Part shown: piece after piece, positions 53,397 through 62,620 of the stretch
Layout: every line of letters begins with the position of its first letter
How positions within the stretch are numbered: the stretch's first letter is position 1
From: Streptomyces sp. RB17
Lineage (GTDB): Bacteria > Actinomycetota > Actinomycetes > Streptomycetales > Streptomycetaceae
Assembly: GCF_009604455.1 (NCBI RefSeq)
Contig: NZ_WEGL01000005.1
Location: forward strand, 62,001 to 126,000
Length of the DNA: 64,000 nucleotides
Direction: 5' to 3'
Program-made: the position numbers and the translations under genes
The notes under the pieces: model-generated
Told to the model about the DNA's origin: nothing
Seen by the model: only the letters and a program-made list of their open reading frames with translations
Databases searched by the model: none

Positions 53397-53930
53397 TCCT
53401 GCCATCTCCCACACCGTCGTCATGATGCTCACGCCACCGCCCAGGCCCACGAACAGCGCCCGGTCGCCGGGGAGCAGCCGCTCGTGGACACGGTCGAGCT
53501 GTACGCCGAGCGTGGCGCCGGCCATGTTGCCGAGCTCGGGAACCGCCACGACGAGCCGGTCCCGTGGCACACCGGTGACCCCGGTCCAGCACCGACGTGC
53601 CGACCTTCTCGGACACCTCGCCGACGGGCCGGTGCTCGGAGTCGGCCATGTCCCGCGTGGCGGAGGCGAACACCAGCAGGTCCACGTCGTTCGGGCCCGG
53701 CCCGGGCCGGAGTGGTCCGGGCCGCCCGCACCGCGAGCGTCGAGGCGTACTCGCCCTCCGGCACCGCCCGGCGCGAGACGATCCCGGTGGCCCGTCCCAG
53801 CATCCGCGCCGGCAACTGCAGTCCGGAGGCCGTGCGGATCCGTTCCCGCAAGTGCTGGGACGTCACCTCGCGTTCCGGCAGACGCCACCGATGTGATGCC
53901 CACCCCTGCACACGCGTCGCACCGGGATGG
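53397..53930 (-). pseudogene. 3-oxoacyl-ACP synthase III remnant
   Basis: Pieces of a FabH/OleA-like ketosynthase lie in three minus-strand frames: REVTSQHLRERIRTASGLQL and GRATGIVSRRAVPEGEYAST, then DLLVFASATRDMADSEHRP, then PRDRLVVAVPELGNMAGATL and GDRALFVGLGGGVSIMTTVW. The middle of the fold, including the catalytic Cys, is deleted. Together with the epimerase fragment this looks like the wreck of a thiolase-fold/epimerase pathway such as ole-type head-to-head condensation. Confidence 0.65.
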
Positions 53931-53985
53931 GTAAACGGCCGCTGTGGCAATCCCCTTCGGCCCGGACCCGACGGCGCGCTTCGCT

Positions 53986-54621
53986 CTAGTGGCCGGGCGC
54001 GAAGAGCATGCGGAGGGCCAGTGCCGTCATCACGGTGCTGGACGCGAGGGCCGTGAGGAGGCGCCCCCGGCTGCCGGTCAGGAGTCGGCCGAGCAAGGCG
54101 CCGCCGCCGGCCAGGAGGAGTTGCCAACTGGCCGATGCCGTGAAGGCGGCCAGGACGAACACGGCCCGTTCGAGGTGGTCCGGCACGGCCGAGGTCTGGC
54201 TGCCCAGCACCAGGGCCGCGAAGTAGATCACGGTGAGGGGGTTCATCATCGTGACGCCCCACAGACCCAGGAAGGCCCGGGCAGGGCGCAGGGGCGTCTC
54301 GTCGGTCCGGGAGGTCGCCCGGGGCGTGCGGTAGTGGGTGATCGCCGTGGCCGCGCCGCGGACCGCCAGGACGACGAGTACCGCGCCGGCGACCCAGCGC
54401 AGGGGGTGCACGATCGGCTCCACGGCGTGCGTCAGCGCGGAGCCTCCGAGCACGGCGATCAGCGCGTAGAGGCCGTCCGCCGTCGCCACCCCCAGCGCGG
54501 CGCACGCGCCGATCCGCAACGAGGTCCGAGCGGTCAGGGCCACCAGATACGTCCCGACGGCCCCCACGGGCACGGCGATGCCGTAGCCCGCGAGAAGCCC
54601 CGCGACCAGCGCCGCGGTCAT
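53986..54621 (-). CDS. LysE family amino-acid exporter
   Basis: This 211-residue membrane protein has five or six helices. The N-terminal signature GLLAGYGIAVPVGAVGTYLV and the central GLWGVTMMNPLTVIYFAALV are those of LysE/RhtB translocators, which export amino acids or homoserine lactones. ATG at 54621; GGAGG lies somewhat far upstream (about 15 nt). It is a single gene beside the decayed ketosynthase region. Confidence 0.9.
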   Translation of the reverse strand: MTAALVAGLLAGYGIAVPVGAVGTYLVALTARTSLRIGACAALGVATADGLYALIAVLGGSALTHAVEPIVHPLRWVAGAVLVVLAVRGAATAITHYRTPRATSRTDETPLRPARAFLGLWGVTMMNPLTVIYFAALVLGSQTSAVPDHLERAVFVLAAFTASASWQLLLAGGGALLGRLLTGSRGRLLTALASSTVMTALALRMLFAPGH

Positions 54622-55758
54622 GCGTGTACGGGTGTAGGCCTCCGCCGTGGGCCGCACTGCTGTCGGCCACGCACCGATCGGTCGGCGGTGGTCGTCGGCA
54701 GGAAGGCGGTCAGCGAGGTCATGGCCTGATCGTGACGGCAGTGCGGCTGCCCGGACAACTTCTTTTCGGCGGCGCCATCCGCACGTGACGACCCGAGGGG
54801 CCGGCCGCAACCGCTCGCTTCAGGCGCAGCTCGCGGTGGCCGACGCGGTGTCGCAGGGTGTGCTGCTCTCGGTCGGCCTGTCGTCGTGAGCTTGGGCCTG
54901 GGGCAGGGGGCCGGCCGAGACCACGCCACGAACGCGAAGGCGGCGACCCCTGTGGCGGCGATCAGCCGGAGACGAACCAGAGCCCGAAGGCGACCACCAG
55001 TGCTGTCGGTTCGAGGAGCACCGGACCGCACCCGGCTCCGGCTCCGGCATCGGTGTCGGCGCGGTTGCACTGCCGAGGGCTGTCGATGGCGTCCAACGCC
55101 GGTGGGCCAAACGGAGGTTCAGGGCAGACCGCGATGCGGCCGGCGTCGAGGTGACGTCGCCGCCCGGGCGGCGGGGAGCGTCTGCCACGCCGACGGTGAC
55201 CTTGCAGGTACCGCGCGGTGCCCGTGCCGTCCGCCCTCACGCGGTGGCTCAGCGCACGCCGCGAATGGGCAGGATGGCGAGCGCGCCGAGCAGCGACAGC
55301 GCGCCGCGAACAGGAACAGCGGGGTGTAGCCGCCGAGCCTGGGCATTTCACCATGGTCGGTGCTGCCAGGGGAGATCCGCTCCCTGCTGACGTCCGTCCC
55401 CTTTGCGGCGTGGGAGCCGGTCGGCCGGGGCGCTTCGGCACGTCAGGCCTTCACCCGGTCCGGCCCGCCCGCCCCGCGCACCGCGCCCCGGCCGGGCTGG
55501 GCCAAGCCACCGCTCGCCGTGCTCGGCTCCTCCTGGCTGGGCATCGGCGCCGGACTGCTCGTACGACTGGGCTTCTGGGCCGCCGGCAGCCCGGCCACCA
55601 TGGCGATCAGGGCGAGCGGACGGCTGCTGCTCAGGAGGAACGCTGCTGCTCAGGGGAACGAGGGGCGAACGGTGCCGGTGGTGACGCCGGGCCGGGTGAG
55701 GCGATGCGGAGCGCCGGCTGAACGCGGGTGCGCGTCGTCGCCGTCGTAGGCTCACCAC
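54622..55758. other. 1.1-kb degenerate region
   Basis: No intact gene. Besides the MFS tail at 55249-55346, short minus-strand membrane-like pieces (RLIAATGVAAFAFVAWS, ALVVAFGLWFVSG) and a plus-strand LGIGAGLLVRLGF-like piece appear in shifting frames, consistent with gene decay. Confidence 0.45.
55249..55346 (-). pseudogene. C-terminal fragment of an MFS transporter
   Basis: LGGYTPLFLFAA in one frame continues as LSLLGALAILPIRGVR and a stop after a one-base frame change. This is the last membrane helix and tail of an MFS permease; the rest is gone. Confidence 0.5.
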
Positions 55759-56262
55759 GTGCCCCAGGTCGACATCCTTCAGCTGCTGGTCTCCCCGGTG
55801 CACCGGCTCGCGGGCCGGCCGGGAGACGGCCCGCCCGAGCTGCCGCCCGGTGAGCTCGTGACCACCGCAGAGGTGCGCGCCGGGCTGGGGCTCGTCGGTG
55901 ACCGGTACTTCAACCGGCCCGCCCACCGCAACGCCTCGCTCACCCTCATGGCCGTCGAACGCCTGCCGCAGCCGGGCACGCGCCCGGCGGACCTGCTGGG
56001 CGCCCGGCGCAACGTCCTGCTGCGCGGCGTCGACATCGACGCCTACATCGGCGCGACCGTCTTCCTCGACTGCGGCACCGGCCCCGTCGAGCTCGCGGTG
56101 CGCAGCGCGGCCCGGCCCTGTGCCTGGATGGACACCACCCTCGGCCCCGGTGCGCAGCGCGCGCTGCGCGGCGGCGGGGGAGTGCGCTGCAGGCCGCTGA
56201 CCGACGGCACCCTCACCGTTGGCCCGGCCCTGTTCGGGGTGCGGGAACCGGGCCCGGCGTAG
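55759..56262 (+). CDS. MOSC domain protein
   Basis: This 167-residue single-domain protein is related to the molybdenum-cofactor sulfurase C-terminal domain. VSPVHRLAGRPGDGP, LVGDRYF, LTLMAVERL, ARRNVLLRGVDI and the conserved Cys in AARPCAWMD are typical. Stand-alone MOSC proteins are thought to transfer sulfur or act with molybdoenzymes. GTG at 55759 has no ribosome site; TAGGCT ends 6 nt before it, indicating a leaderless transcript. Confidence 0.88.
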   Translation: MPQVDILQLLVSPVHRLAGRPGDGPPELPPGELVTTAEVRAGLGLVGDRYFNRPAHRNASLTLMAVERLPQPGTRPADLLGARRNVLLRGVDIDAYIGATVFLDCGTGPVELAVRSAARPCAWMDTTLGPGAQRALRGGGGVRCRPLTDGTLTVGPALFGVREPGPA

Positions 56263-56383
56263 GTCCTGTCCTCGACCCGCGTCGTCCGTCGGGAGGGCGT
56301 GCCTGGCGCCTGTGGCCTGCCGAGCCGGCGATGCCGGATCCGCCTACCGTGAGAACAGGGGGCCGAACCGGACAAGGACCGCC

Positions 56384-57178
56384 ATGGACCTCCAGCTCAA
56401 GGACAAGGTCGCCGTCGTCACGGGAGCGAGCAAGGGCATCGGTCTCGCCATCGCCGACGCCTTCGCGCGTGAGGGCGTACACGTCGTCGCCGGCAGTCGA
56501 AGCGTCACCCCGGAACTCGAAGGGCTGCGTGAGAAGTACGGCGTCACCGCGGTCCCGGTCGACCTCGCCACCGCGGACGGACCACGCACACTCGTCCGGC
56601 TCGCGGTCGAGCAGTACGGCAGGGTCGACATCCTGGTCAACAACCTGGGTGCCGCGACGCCCCGGCAGAGCTTCCTGGACGTCGACGACGCCGAATGGCT
56701 GCGCATCTTCGACCTGACCCTGTTCAGTGCCGTCCGGACCAGCCGCGCGGTGCTCCCTCACCTGCTGGCTGCGGGCGGGGGTTCCATCATCAACATCAGC
56801 TCCGTCAACGCGCGCCTGCCCTTCCCCGCGGTCGTGGACTACTCCGCGGCGAAGGCCGGGCTGACCAGCCTGAGCAAGTCCCTGTCCGAGGAGTTCGCAT
56901 CGCGGGGCGTCCGGGTCAACGCGATCGCCCCGGGACCGGTCCGCACTCCGTTCTGGACCGCGCCCGGTGGCTTCGCCGACGCCACGGCGGCCCAGGCGGG
57001 CACCACCGCGCAGGAAGCGATCGACGTCGTCGTGCCGCAGAGCATGGGCATCTCCACCGGGCGGATCACCGAAGCGCACGAAGTCGCCGATCTCGCTCTC
57101 TTCCTTGCCTCCCCACTGGCGGGGAACATCACGGGAGCCGAGTTCACCATCGACGGCGGCCTGGTCAAGACGGTGTGA
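56384..57178 (+). CDS. short-chain dehydrogenase/reductase
   Basis: This 264-residue classical SDR has the cofactor motif VTGASKGIGLAIA, the NNLG motif in ILVNNLGAATPRQ, the catalytic Ser in IINISSVNARLP, Tyr and Lys in VDYSAAKAGLTSLSKSL, and the C-terminal GAEFTIDGGLVKTV. A basic residue early in the second strand (SRSV) suggests NADP use. The substrate is unknown. The ATG has AAGGACC upstream. Confidence 0.93.
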   Translation: MDLQLKDKVAVVTGASKGIGLAIADAFAREGVHVVAGSRSVTPELEGLREKYGVTAVPVDLATADGPRTLVRLAVEQYGRVDILVNNLGAATPRQSFLDVDDAEWLRIFDLTLFSAVRTSRAVLPHLLAAGGGSIINISSVNARLPFPAVVDYSAAKAGLTSLSKSLSEEFASRGVRVNAIAPGPVRTPFWTAPGGFADATAAQAGTTAQEAIDVVVPQSMGISTGRITEAHEVADLALFLASPLAGNITGAEFTIDGGLVKTV

Positions 57179-57499
57179 TCGCCCTGCCAGCCCTCCCCAC
57201 CGGCGAAGTGGTGGCCGGACTCGCCGGGTCCACGCGGCGAGGCTCGCCGGGGACGGGCGCCGGCGCTCCCCGGCGGGCTACGCGTGCGCCGTCGAGAGCG
57301 CGCGCCATCCCGAACTGCGCGAGATCCTGGTGCCGCGCGAGAACTGGTGAACGGCGGGAGCGTGTCGGAGGACGCGATCCGCGGACTCCCGGCGGCAGCC
57401 CTGCGCTGGGCGGTACGACGACGGCGGCGCCGGCGGCACGACCCTGTGCGGATCGGTGTCATGTCCGATGAGGAGCACGGCAGTCGATGTGGGCCCGGG
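57179..57499. other. 321-bp region with a possible gene fragment
   Basis: A plus-strand frame ending at 57350 closes with AVESARHPELREILVPRENW, which has protein-like composition and may be the tail of a lost gene. I cannot assign it. Nothing else is seen. Confidence 0.35.
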
Positions 57500-58669
57500 T
57501 CACGGCGGCACCGCACGCAGGGCGCGCAGCACCGCCCACACCACCGATACCAGCGGCACGGCCACCACGGCGCCGATCACCCCGGCGATGATGCTGCCGG
57601 CGATCACCGAGATCGCGACGACGAGCGGATGCAGTCGTACGGCCCAGCTCATCACCAGCGGATGCAGCACATGCCCCTCCAGCTGGCCGATCACGACGAT
57701 CAGCGCCAGCACCGCCACCGCCGTCAGCGGGCCCCGCCCGGCCAGCGCGACGATCGTGGCGACACCGAGCGCGACCGGGGAGCCCACCAGCGGCACGAAC
57801 GCGGCGAAGAACTCCAGCAGCGTCAGCGGCAGCGCGAGCGGCACCCGCAGCACGAGCAGCGCGATACCGACGAGCACGGCGTTGGTCGCGGCCACGATGA
57901 TGATGCCGCGCGTGTATCCGGCGAAGGCCCGCCAGGCGGCCCACCCCGCACGGTCCCACGCCGGACGAGCGCCGATCGGCAGCAGCTGGTCGCGCATCCA
58001 GCGCCACAGGCGTTCGCCGGAGTGGATGAAGAACACCGAGGCGAACAGCGCGAGCGCGCCCCCGGTGACCAGCTCGACCACCCGGCTCAGCCCGCTGACG
58101 GCACGGCTGAGCAGGCTGGACCGGTGCGCGGTCACATAGTGCGTCACCTGGTTCTCCAGCTCGGACAGCCGGCCGGGACTCAGCCGGAACGGCGGCCGCT
58201 GCAACCACTGTTCGATGCGGTGCACCCCGCCCCGGAACTCACCCGCCAGCCGGCCCGACTCGCCCGCCACGGCGTTGCCCACCAGGGCGAGCAGGGCCAT
58301 CAGGAGCAGGATGCTGCCGAGCAGCGCCACGGCGACGCACAGGGGCCGGGGCAGGAACCGGTTGAGCAGGTCCGTCAGCGGGCGCAGCACGGAGGTGACG
58401 ACGAGCGCGAGGAAGAGGGCCACGGCGACGAGCTGGAAGCTGCCGAGGATGCTGAAGACGCCGTAGACGACGACCCCGACGAGGATGAGCCGCCAGGCGT
58501 AGGCCGCCCCGACCCGCAGCCACGGCACCGTCCGCTCGGCGGCCGGCACCGGCTCGCTGCGCGGGACCGCCGGGAGCCGAACGGTGTACGCCGGCCGGCT
58601 GCCCAGCACCCGTCCGCTGCGGCGCCGGCCGTCCGGCCCGGCCGCTCGCCGACGCGCATCGCCCACCAC
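57500..58669 (-). CDS. AI-2E family transporter (PerM-like)
   Basis: This 389-residue membrane protein has about eight helices. It begins with an Arg-rich cytoplasmic tail, two pairs of helices from about residue 50, a large soluble segment (about 140-200), and the signature region ATNAVLVGIALLVLRVPLAL, then FFAAFVPLVGSPVALG and GHVLHPLVMSWAVRLHPLVV. The family exports small molecules or exchanges sodium for protons; the substrate cannot be told. GTG at 58669 with GGAG upstream. Confidence 0.9.
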   Translation of the reverse strand: MVGDARRRAAGPDGRRRSGRVLGSRPAYTVRLPAVPRSEPVPAAERTVPWLRVGAAYAWRLILVGVVVYGVFSILGSFQLVAVALFLALVVTSVLRPLTDLLNRFLPRPLCVAVALLGSILLLMALLALVGNAVAGESGRLAGEFRGGVHRIEQWLQRPPFRLSPGRLSELENQVTHYVTAHRSSLLSRAVSGLSRVVELVTGGALALFASVFFIHSGERLWRWMRDQLLPIGARPAWDRAGWAAWRAFAGYTRGIIIVAATNAVLVGIALLVLRVPLALPLTLLEFFAAFVPLVGSPVALGVATIVALAGRGPLTAVAVLALIVVIGQLEGHVLHPLVMSWAVRLHPLVVAISVIAGSIIAGVIGAVVAVPLVSVVWAVLRALRAVPP

Positions 58670-58814
58670 CGCTCCGGCTCCTCTCCGTCACCTCTGATGA
58701 CGGTCGGGTCATATGTACAGAACCGTAAGCGCACGTCGCGAGAGGGGCGCGCGCAACGCACCCGCGCGCGGCTTCCCCCGGACGGGGGCGTTTCACGGCC
58801 GGATCGTCCTCGCC

Positions 58815-59483
58815 CTACGCGTCGCCGAGGAACGTGACGGTATCCCCGAGCGGCACCCGGTCGATGCGGGCGAACGGCGCCGACGGATCCTCGAAGCCGA
58901 TCGACACACCCGCGAACAGGATCAGCTCCTCCGGAGGCGACACCACCTCAGCGACCGTCCGGTGATACACCGACCACGCCATCTGCGCACAGCTGTGCAG
59001 CCCCTCGGCGCGCAGCAGCACCATCACCGTCTGCAGATACATCCCGAGGTCGGCCCACTGCGCCGCGCCCATGTCCCGGTCGATGTAGCACAGCAGAAGA
59101 CACGGGGCTCCGAAACAGCGCCAGTTCGCCGCGACGGCCGTCCGGCGGGCCTCCGCGTCCCCGCGCCGGATCCCCAGTGCCCCGAAACGCTGGGCGGCCG
59201 CCGCGGACCGCCGCTCCCGGTACGGGGACTTTGGCTCCGGCGGATACATCCGGTACTGCCGCTCGTCCCCGGGGTCACCGGCCGCCGCACGTTCTCCGGT
59301 GCGCTTCTTCAGCTCGGCCAGCGGGGCACCGGTGAGCACGTAGATGCGCCACGGCTGGAGATTGCCGCCCGAGGGTGCGCGTGCGGCTGCGGTCAGGACC
59401 CGCTCCAGCGCCGCACGCGGGACCGGCTCGTCCCTGAAGGCCCGCACCGCGCGCCGGCTCGCCACCGCCTCGTACACGTCCAC
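58815..59483 (-). CDS. nitroreductase family protein
   Basis: This is a 222-residue FMN-dependent NAD(P)H oxidoreductase. The start region VDVYEAVASRRAVRAFRDEP and RAPSGGNLQPWRIYVLTG form the FMN site; GAAQWADLGMYLQTVMVLL and LFAGVSIGFEDPSAP are also family patterns. Likely substrates are quinones or nitroaromatics. I chose GTG at 59483 because GGAGGG lies 8 nt upstream and homologues begin there; an ATG at 59522 is possible. Confidence 0.9.
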   Translation of the reverse strand: MDVYEAVASRRAVRAFRDEPVPRAALERVLTAAARAPSGGNLQPWRIYVLTGAPLAELKKRTGERAAAGDPGDERQYRMYPPEPKSPYRERRSAAAAQRFGALGIRRGDAEARRTAVAANWRCFGAPCLLLCYIDRDMGAAQWADLGMYLQTVMVLLRAEGLHSCAQMAWSVYHRTVAEVVSPPEELILFAGVSIGFEDPSAPFARIDRVPLGDTVTFLGDA

Positions 59484-59522
59484 CTTGCATGCCCTCCGGG
59501 CCGACTCCGCCGTCGACAGCAT

Positions 59523-59840
59523 TGACGCAGGCCGGCCGGCGGATGTGACCGGAAGGGGGCGAAGGGCCGTCGGCGAAGGTACGGGTCACGAGCCGGTACG
59601 ACAGGACTCCGGCCGGCGGTGCGCCACGCCCGCCCGCCACCTCCCGGCCGACCCCGGCCTCCACATGTCCCCCCTCCGGACGCCCGCTGGACTCGGCGGC
59701 CCCACCTGCGCGCCTGCGCATCAGATCCTCGTCGGCGGCCGGCGCCGGCAGAAAGTGCTCACGGGACCTTCACAGCCGCTGCGGGTATTCAGGGCGGTGC
59801 GGGGCACCCGGAGAGTCGTCGTCGGCAGAGGGAGTCTCCA
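59523..59840. other. intergenic, no gene seen
   Basis: This 318-bp divergent region between the nitroreductase and the 49-residue membrane peptide should hold both promoters; no clear element is recognised. Confidence 0.5.
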
Positions 59841-59990
59841 GTGATCACCATCGCCCTGCTGGTGCTCCCCGTCCTCACCGTCCTGCTCTTCGGCCTGGAC
59901 CAGGTGGAGGACCGATGGATCCTGCACCCCCCGACGGCCCGGCACACCAGGCCGCACCGGCACCGCCGGCTGAGGGTGGGCCGCCACTGA
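59841..59990 (+). CDS. 49-residue single-span membrane peptide
   Basis: GTG at 59841, 6 nt after GGGAG, opens a short frame with one hydrophobic helix (ITIALLVLPVLTVLLFGL), an acidic turn (DQVEDRW) and a strongly basic His/Arg tail (HTRPHRHRRLRVGRH). The good ribosome site, the clean membrane-then-basic-tail layout and the position support a real small protein. No family is recognised; it could regulate a membrane complex. Confidence 0.6.
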   Translation: MITIALLVLPVLTVLLFGLDQVEDRWILHPPTARHTRPHRHRRLRVGRH

Positions 59991-60059
59991 TCCGTGGCGG
60001 GCGGACGATCCCTGCGGGAGGCGATCCTTGCGGGCAGGTGATCCCTTGCGGGCAGGCGC

Positions 60060-60428
60060 TCACTGGCCCCTTGTCGTGTGCTCGTCCAGGCCAGCGCACC
60101 GACGGTAGCGGAGGATCGCCTTGCCGAGCTCGATCCGCTCCGGTTCGGGGAGGGTGCCGCCCTGGGCGTAGTCCAGGATGTGCTCGGCGACCGTCCGCAG
60201 TTTGGTGTTGGTGCGCTGGGAGACGTCCCGCAGAGCCCGCCAGGCCTCTTCCGGGGCGATCCGCCCGAGGACGAGTACGGCTCCGATGGCCTGGTCGATC
60301 ACCGCGTGCGAGGACACGGCCTGCCGCAACTGCTCGTTCTCGGTCACCAGCCGGTCGTACTCCGCGGCGAGTTCGGTCGAGGAGAGCAGGACCAGCGGAT
60401 GCTGCCGGGAGAGGGCGAAGAAGGTCAT
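60060..60428 (-). CDS. ANTAR domain protein
   Basis: This 122-residue RNA-binding antiterminator is nearly all ANTAR. A short coiled coil (ELAAEYDRLVTENEQLRQAV) precedes the three-helix domain, with AIGAVLVLGRIAPEEAWRAL followed by DVSQRTNTKLRTVAEHIL. It has no GAF or receiver domain, so input comes from a partner. ATG at 60428 with AAAGGTG upstream. The 190-bp gap to the DUF2267 gene upstream holds no call. Confidence 0.88.
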   Translation of the reverse strand: MTFFALSRQHPLVLLSSTELAAEYDRLVTENEQLRQAVSSHAVIDQAIGAVLVLGRIAPEEAWRALRDVSQRTNTKLRTVAEHILDYAQGGTLPEPERIELGKAILRYRRCAGLDEHTTRGQ

Positions 60429-60619
60429 GGAGCACCTTTGCCGGGTGGGAGGCGTCACTGCCACGCCTGCCCTCGATGGGCGCTTGCACACCAATTGAAC
60501 CAGCAGCGCGCGGCACCGCCCTGCCGCACGGGCCGTGCCGCTGGGCGGGAACATCCGTGCGTCGGCCCCGCCACTTCGGGACCGCTCGGGTGCGCCGGCG
60601 CGGTACGGACGGCGCGTTC

Positions 60620-61060
60620 TCACGCCTCCCGCCCGATGCGGCCGGTCTCGGCCGCCCGGCCCACCGGCAGCAGGTCACGGATGTCCGCGGGCAGGGCGCC
60701 GGCCATCCGCTCGGTCAGCTCCGGGGCCAGCGCGGCGTCGAGCACTTCCATCACGGCGGCGGCCTCCCGCAGGGCCGTGTCCTCGTCGGTGCCCGCCCGG
60801 TCGGCGATGCGTCCGGCGAAGACGGTCAGCCCGAACCGCTCGCCCGACACGCCGGAGTCGGCCCCGGCCGAGGCGTCGGCCGCCTCCCGCATGGCCGCCG
60901 CCATGTCCGGTGGCAGCTGTGCGGCCACATGCCGGGCCAGCCCGGACGGCAGCCGCTCCGACAGCGTGCTCACGACGGCGTGCGCGGCCCGCTCGGCCGA
61001 ACCCCGGTCCGGCAGCTGGGCCAGCGCCTGCACCTTTCCGATCATCTCGTCGTGGTGCAT
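60620..61060 (-). CDS. DUF2267 protein
   Basis: This 146-residue soluble helical protein starts MHHDEMIGKVQALAQLPDRG and carries the family patterns AERAAHAVVSTLSERLPSGL and HVAAQLPPDMAA in the first half; a second, shorter repeat (RAGTDEDTALREAAAVMEVL) includes LPADIRDLLPVG. DUF2267 proteins are frequently linked to stress or dormancy genes; function unknown. ATG at 61060 with AAGGAAC upstream. Confidence 0.88.
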   Translation of the reverse strand: MHHDEMIGKVQALAQLPDRGSAERAAHAVVSTLSERLPSGLARHVAAQLPPDMAAAMREAADASAGADSGVSGERFGLTVFAGRIADRAGTDEDTALREAAAVMEVLDAALAPELTERMAGALPADIRDLLPVGRAAETGRIGREA

Positions 61061-61460
61061 GAGGACGGTTCCTTCCTCACGAAGTCCTGACGGTGCGATG
61101 CCTTCCTCGCCGCGGGCCGGGCGGCAGTCCCGCCGGCCGGCGGCGCCGTCACCGGTGCCGGCCGGGCCTCCCGCGGCCCCGGCCGAGTACCCCGGTCGTC
61201 GCCGCCGGTACCCGACGGGTGAGCCGGGTGCGGCCGCGTAGGAGCACACCAGGGTGCGGGCGGTCCGGGCGGAGGTGCAGAACGGACAGGACAGCAGGCT
61301 TCCACGGCGGAACCTCCCGAGGCAGGCGGACACCCCGGCGCCGGGCCGGCGTGGGCGATGCCACATATGACCTGGTTCGCACGCTCTCCCGGTCCTGCCC
61401 GGTGCCGGGCTACCGTGGCGTCGAACCCCTGTTCCCCCTCGCATCCCGGACGGCCCGGCT
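61061..61460. other. 400-bp divergent region, no gene seen
   Basis: Promoters for the DUF2267 gene and the 176-residue hypothetical protein must lie here. The frames present are Arg/Pro-rich shadows. Confidence 0.5.
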
Positions 61461-61991
61461 GTGCTCACTGATCTGTCCCCCCTCATCGCAGCGACGGCGC
61501 GCTGGCTGACGGTCGCCTATCCGCCGAGCGGCGGAGCCCTGGCCTCCGCGCTGTGCGAGGCGCAGGCCCGGCAGGCGGCGACCGTCGCCGCACGGCTGCG
61601 CTATCCGACCGATATCGACGCGGCGCTGGTCACGATGGCCGGCCCCGGCGGCACCGCCCGTCTGGACTGGATCACGGGCGCCGAGCGCACCGTCGAGGAG
61701 GGCGCGGACGGCGACTGGGCCTGGCGGACCTGGGTGGACGAGGTCGTGGCCAGCTGGGCGGCCGGTCTGCTCACCGATCCCGAGCTGGCCGGCCTGGCCG
61801 TCGCCGCGCTCGCCGAGGGCGAGCACGGCCCCGGCTCCCCGGCCGAGTTCCGGCGCCTGCTCGCTCCGGACGACGGCGACCGGCGCGCCGCCGCCCTGCT
61901 GCGGCACCCCGACCTCCTCGCCCCCGTGTCCGAGCTCCACCTCGACCAGCTCCTGGACCGCCTCGGACCGGGCCGCACCCTCGCCGCCTGA
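61461..61991 (+). CDS. hypothetical helical protein
   Basis: This 176-residue acidic, Ala/Leu-rich soluble protein starts LTDLSPLIAATARWLTVAYP and contains GGTARLDWITGAERTVEEGA and LHLDQLLDRLGPGRTLAA. I recognise no family. Codon usage and length support a real gene. The GTG start has no clear ribosome site. Confidence 0.7.
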   Translation: MLTDLSPLIAATARWLTVAYPPSGGALASALCEAQARQAATVAARLRYPTDIDAALVTMAGPGGTARLDWITGAERTVEEGADGDWAWRTWVDEVVASWAAGLLTDPELAGLAVAALAEGEHGPGSPAEFRRLLAPDDGDRRAAALLRHPDLLAPVSELHLDQLLDRLGPGRTLAA

Positions 61992-62227
61992 GCCCGCGAT
62001 CCGCCGGACCGGCCCGGTGCCGTGTTCCCTCGCGGGGGTGCTGCGGAGCTGATCCGGGGTCTGCCGGCGGTCCGCCGGCTCCGGGCGACGGCAGGCAGGA
62101 GAGGGCGATGCGCGTGCGAGGGGACGGCATGGCGGTCCGTGCCGGATCCGGGCCGTGGCCGAGGTCGCCGGAGGGCGGCCCGGCGCCCCGCGGGCCGGTC
62201 CCGACCGCCGCGAGGTGAGGCCCGGCC

Positions 62228-62620
62228 ATGGCCTTCAAGAACCCCGTGCATCGCGGCGGGAAAGGCCGCGGCCGGGTTCGAGCAGTTCGCGGAGTACGCC
62301 CCCACTTCACCAGCTCGCCGGTGTTCTTCCTCTTCTCCCTGCTCCTCATCGGCTTCTTCGTCGCCGCGCGCGTCGCGCACCTGAGGCCCGAACTGCTCCT
62401 GCCGGCGGGCGAGTCCATGACCGCGGGCACCCTGCTGCTCCTCGCTGTGCTGAAGAACGCCGAGAGATCCGGATGGAGGAAGAGACCTGACGGAGGCGGA
62501 CAAAACGGCGCGGCGGTACTTCACGCCACCCCCGCGAGGGACGACCATTCCGTGTCATGGACATTTTGCTCGTCGCCAGCGCGTTCAACAGCCTCACCCA
62601 GCGCATGTACGCGGAACTGA
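62228..62620 (+). CDS. low-affinity iron permease-like protein with frame scar
   Basis: This is a 130-codon frame. SSPVFFLFSLLLIGFFVAARV and AGTLLLLAVLKNAERSG are the two membrane parts of the low-affinity iron permease-like family. The preceding segment reads RVRAVRGVRPH here, but the next frame over the same bases reads GFEQFAEYAP, the expected family N terminus. An extra base near 62272 and a lost C in the CCCCC run near 62306 would explain this, restoring frame before the first helix. The C terminus (WTFCSSPARSTASPS) is not family-like and overlaps hypX by 64 bp. The product is probably damaged; sequencing errors are the alternative. Confidence 0.5.
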   Translation: MAFKNPVHRGGKGRGRVRAVRGVRPHFTSSPVFFLFSLLLIGFFVAARVAHLRPELLLPAGESMTAGTLLLLAVLKNAERSGWRKRPDGGGQNGAAVLHATPARDDHSVSWTFCSSPARSTASPSACTRN

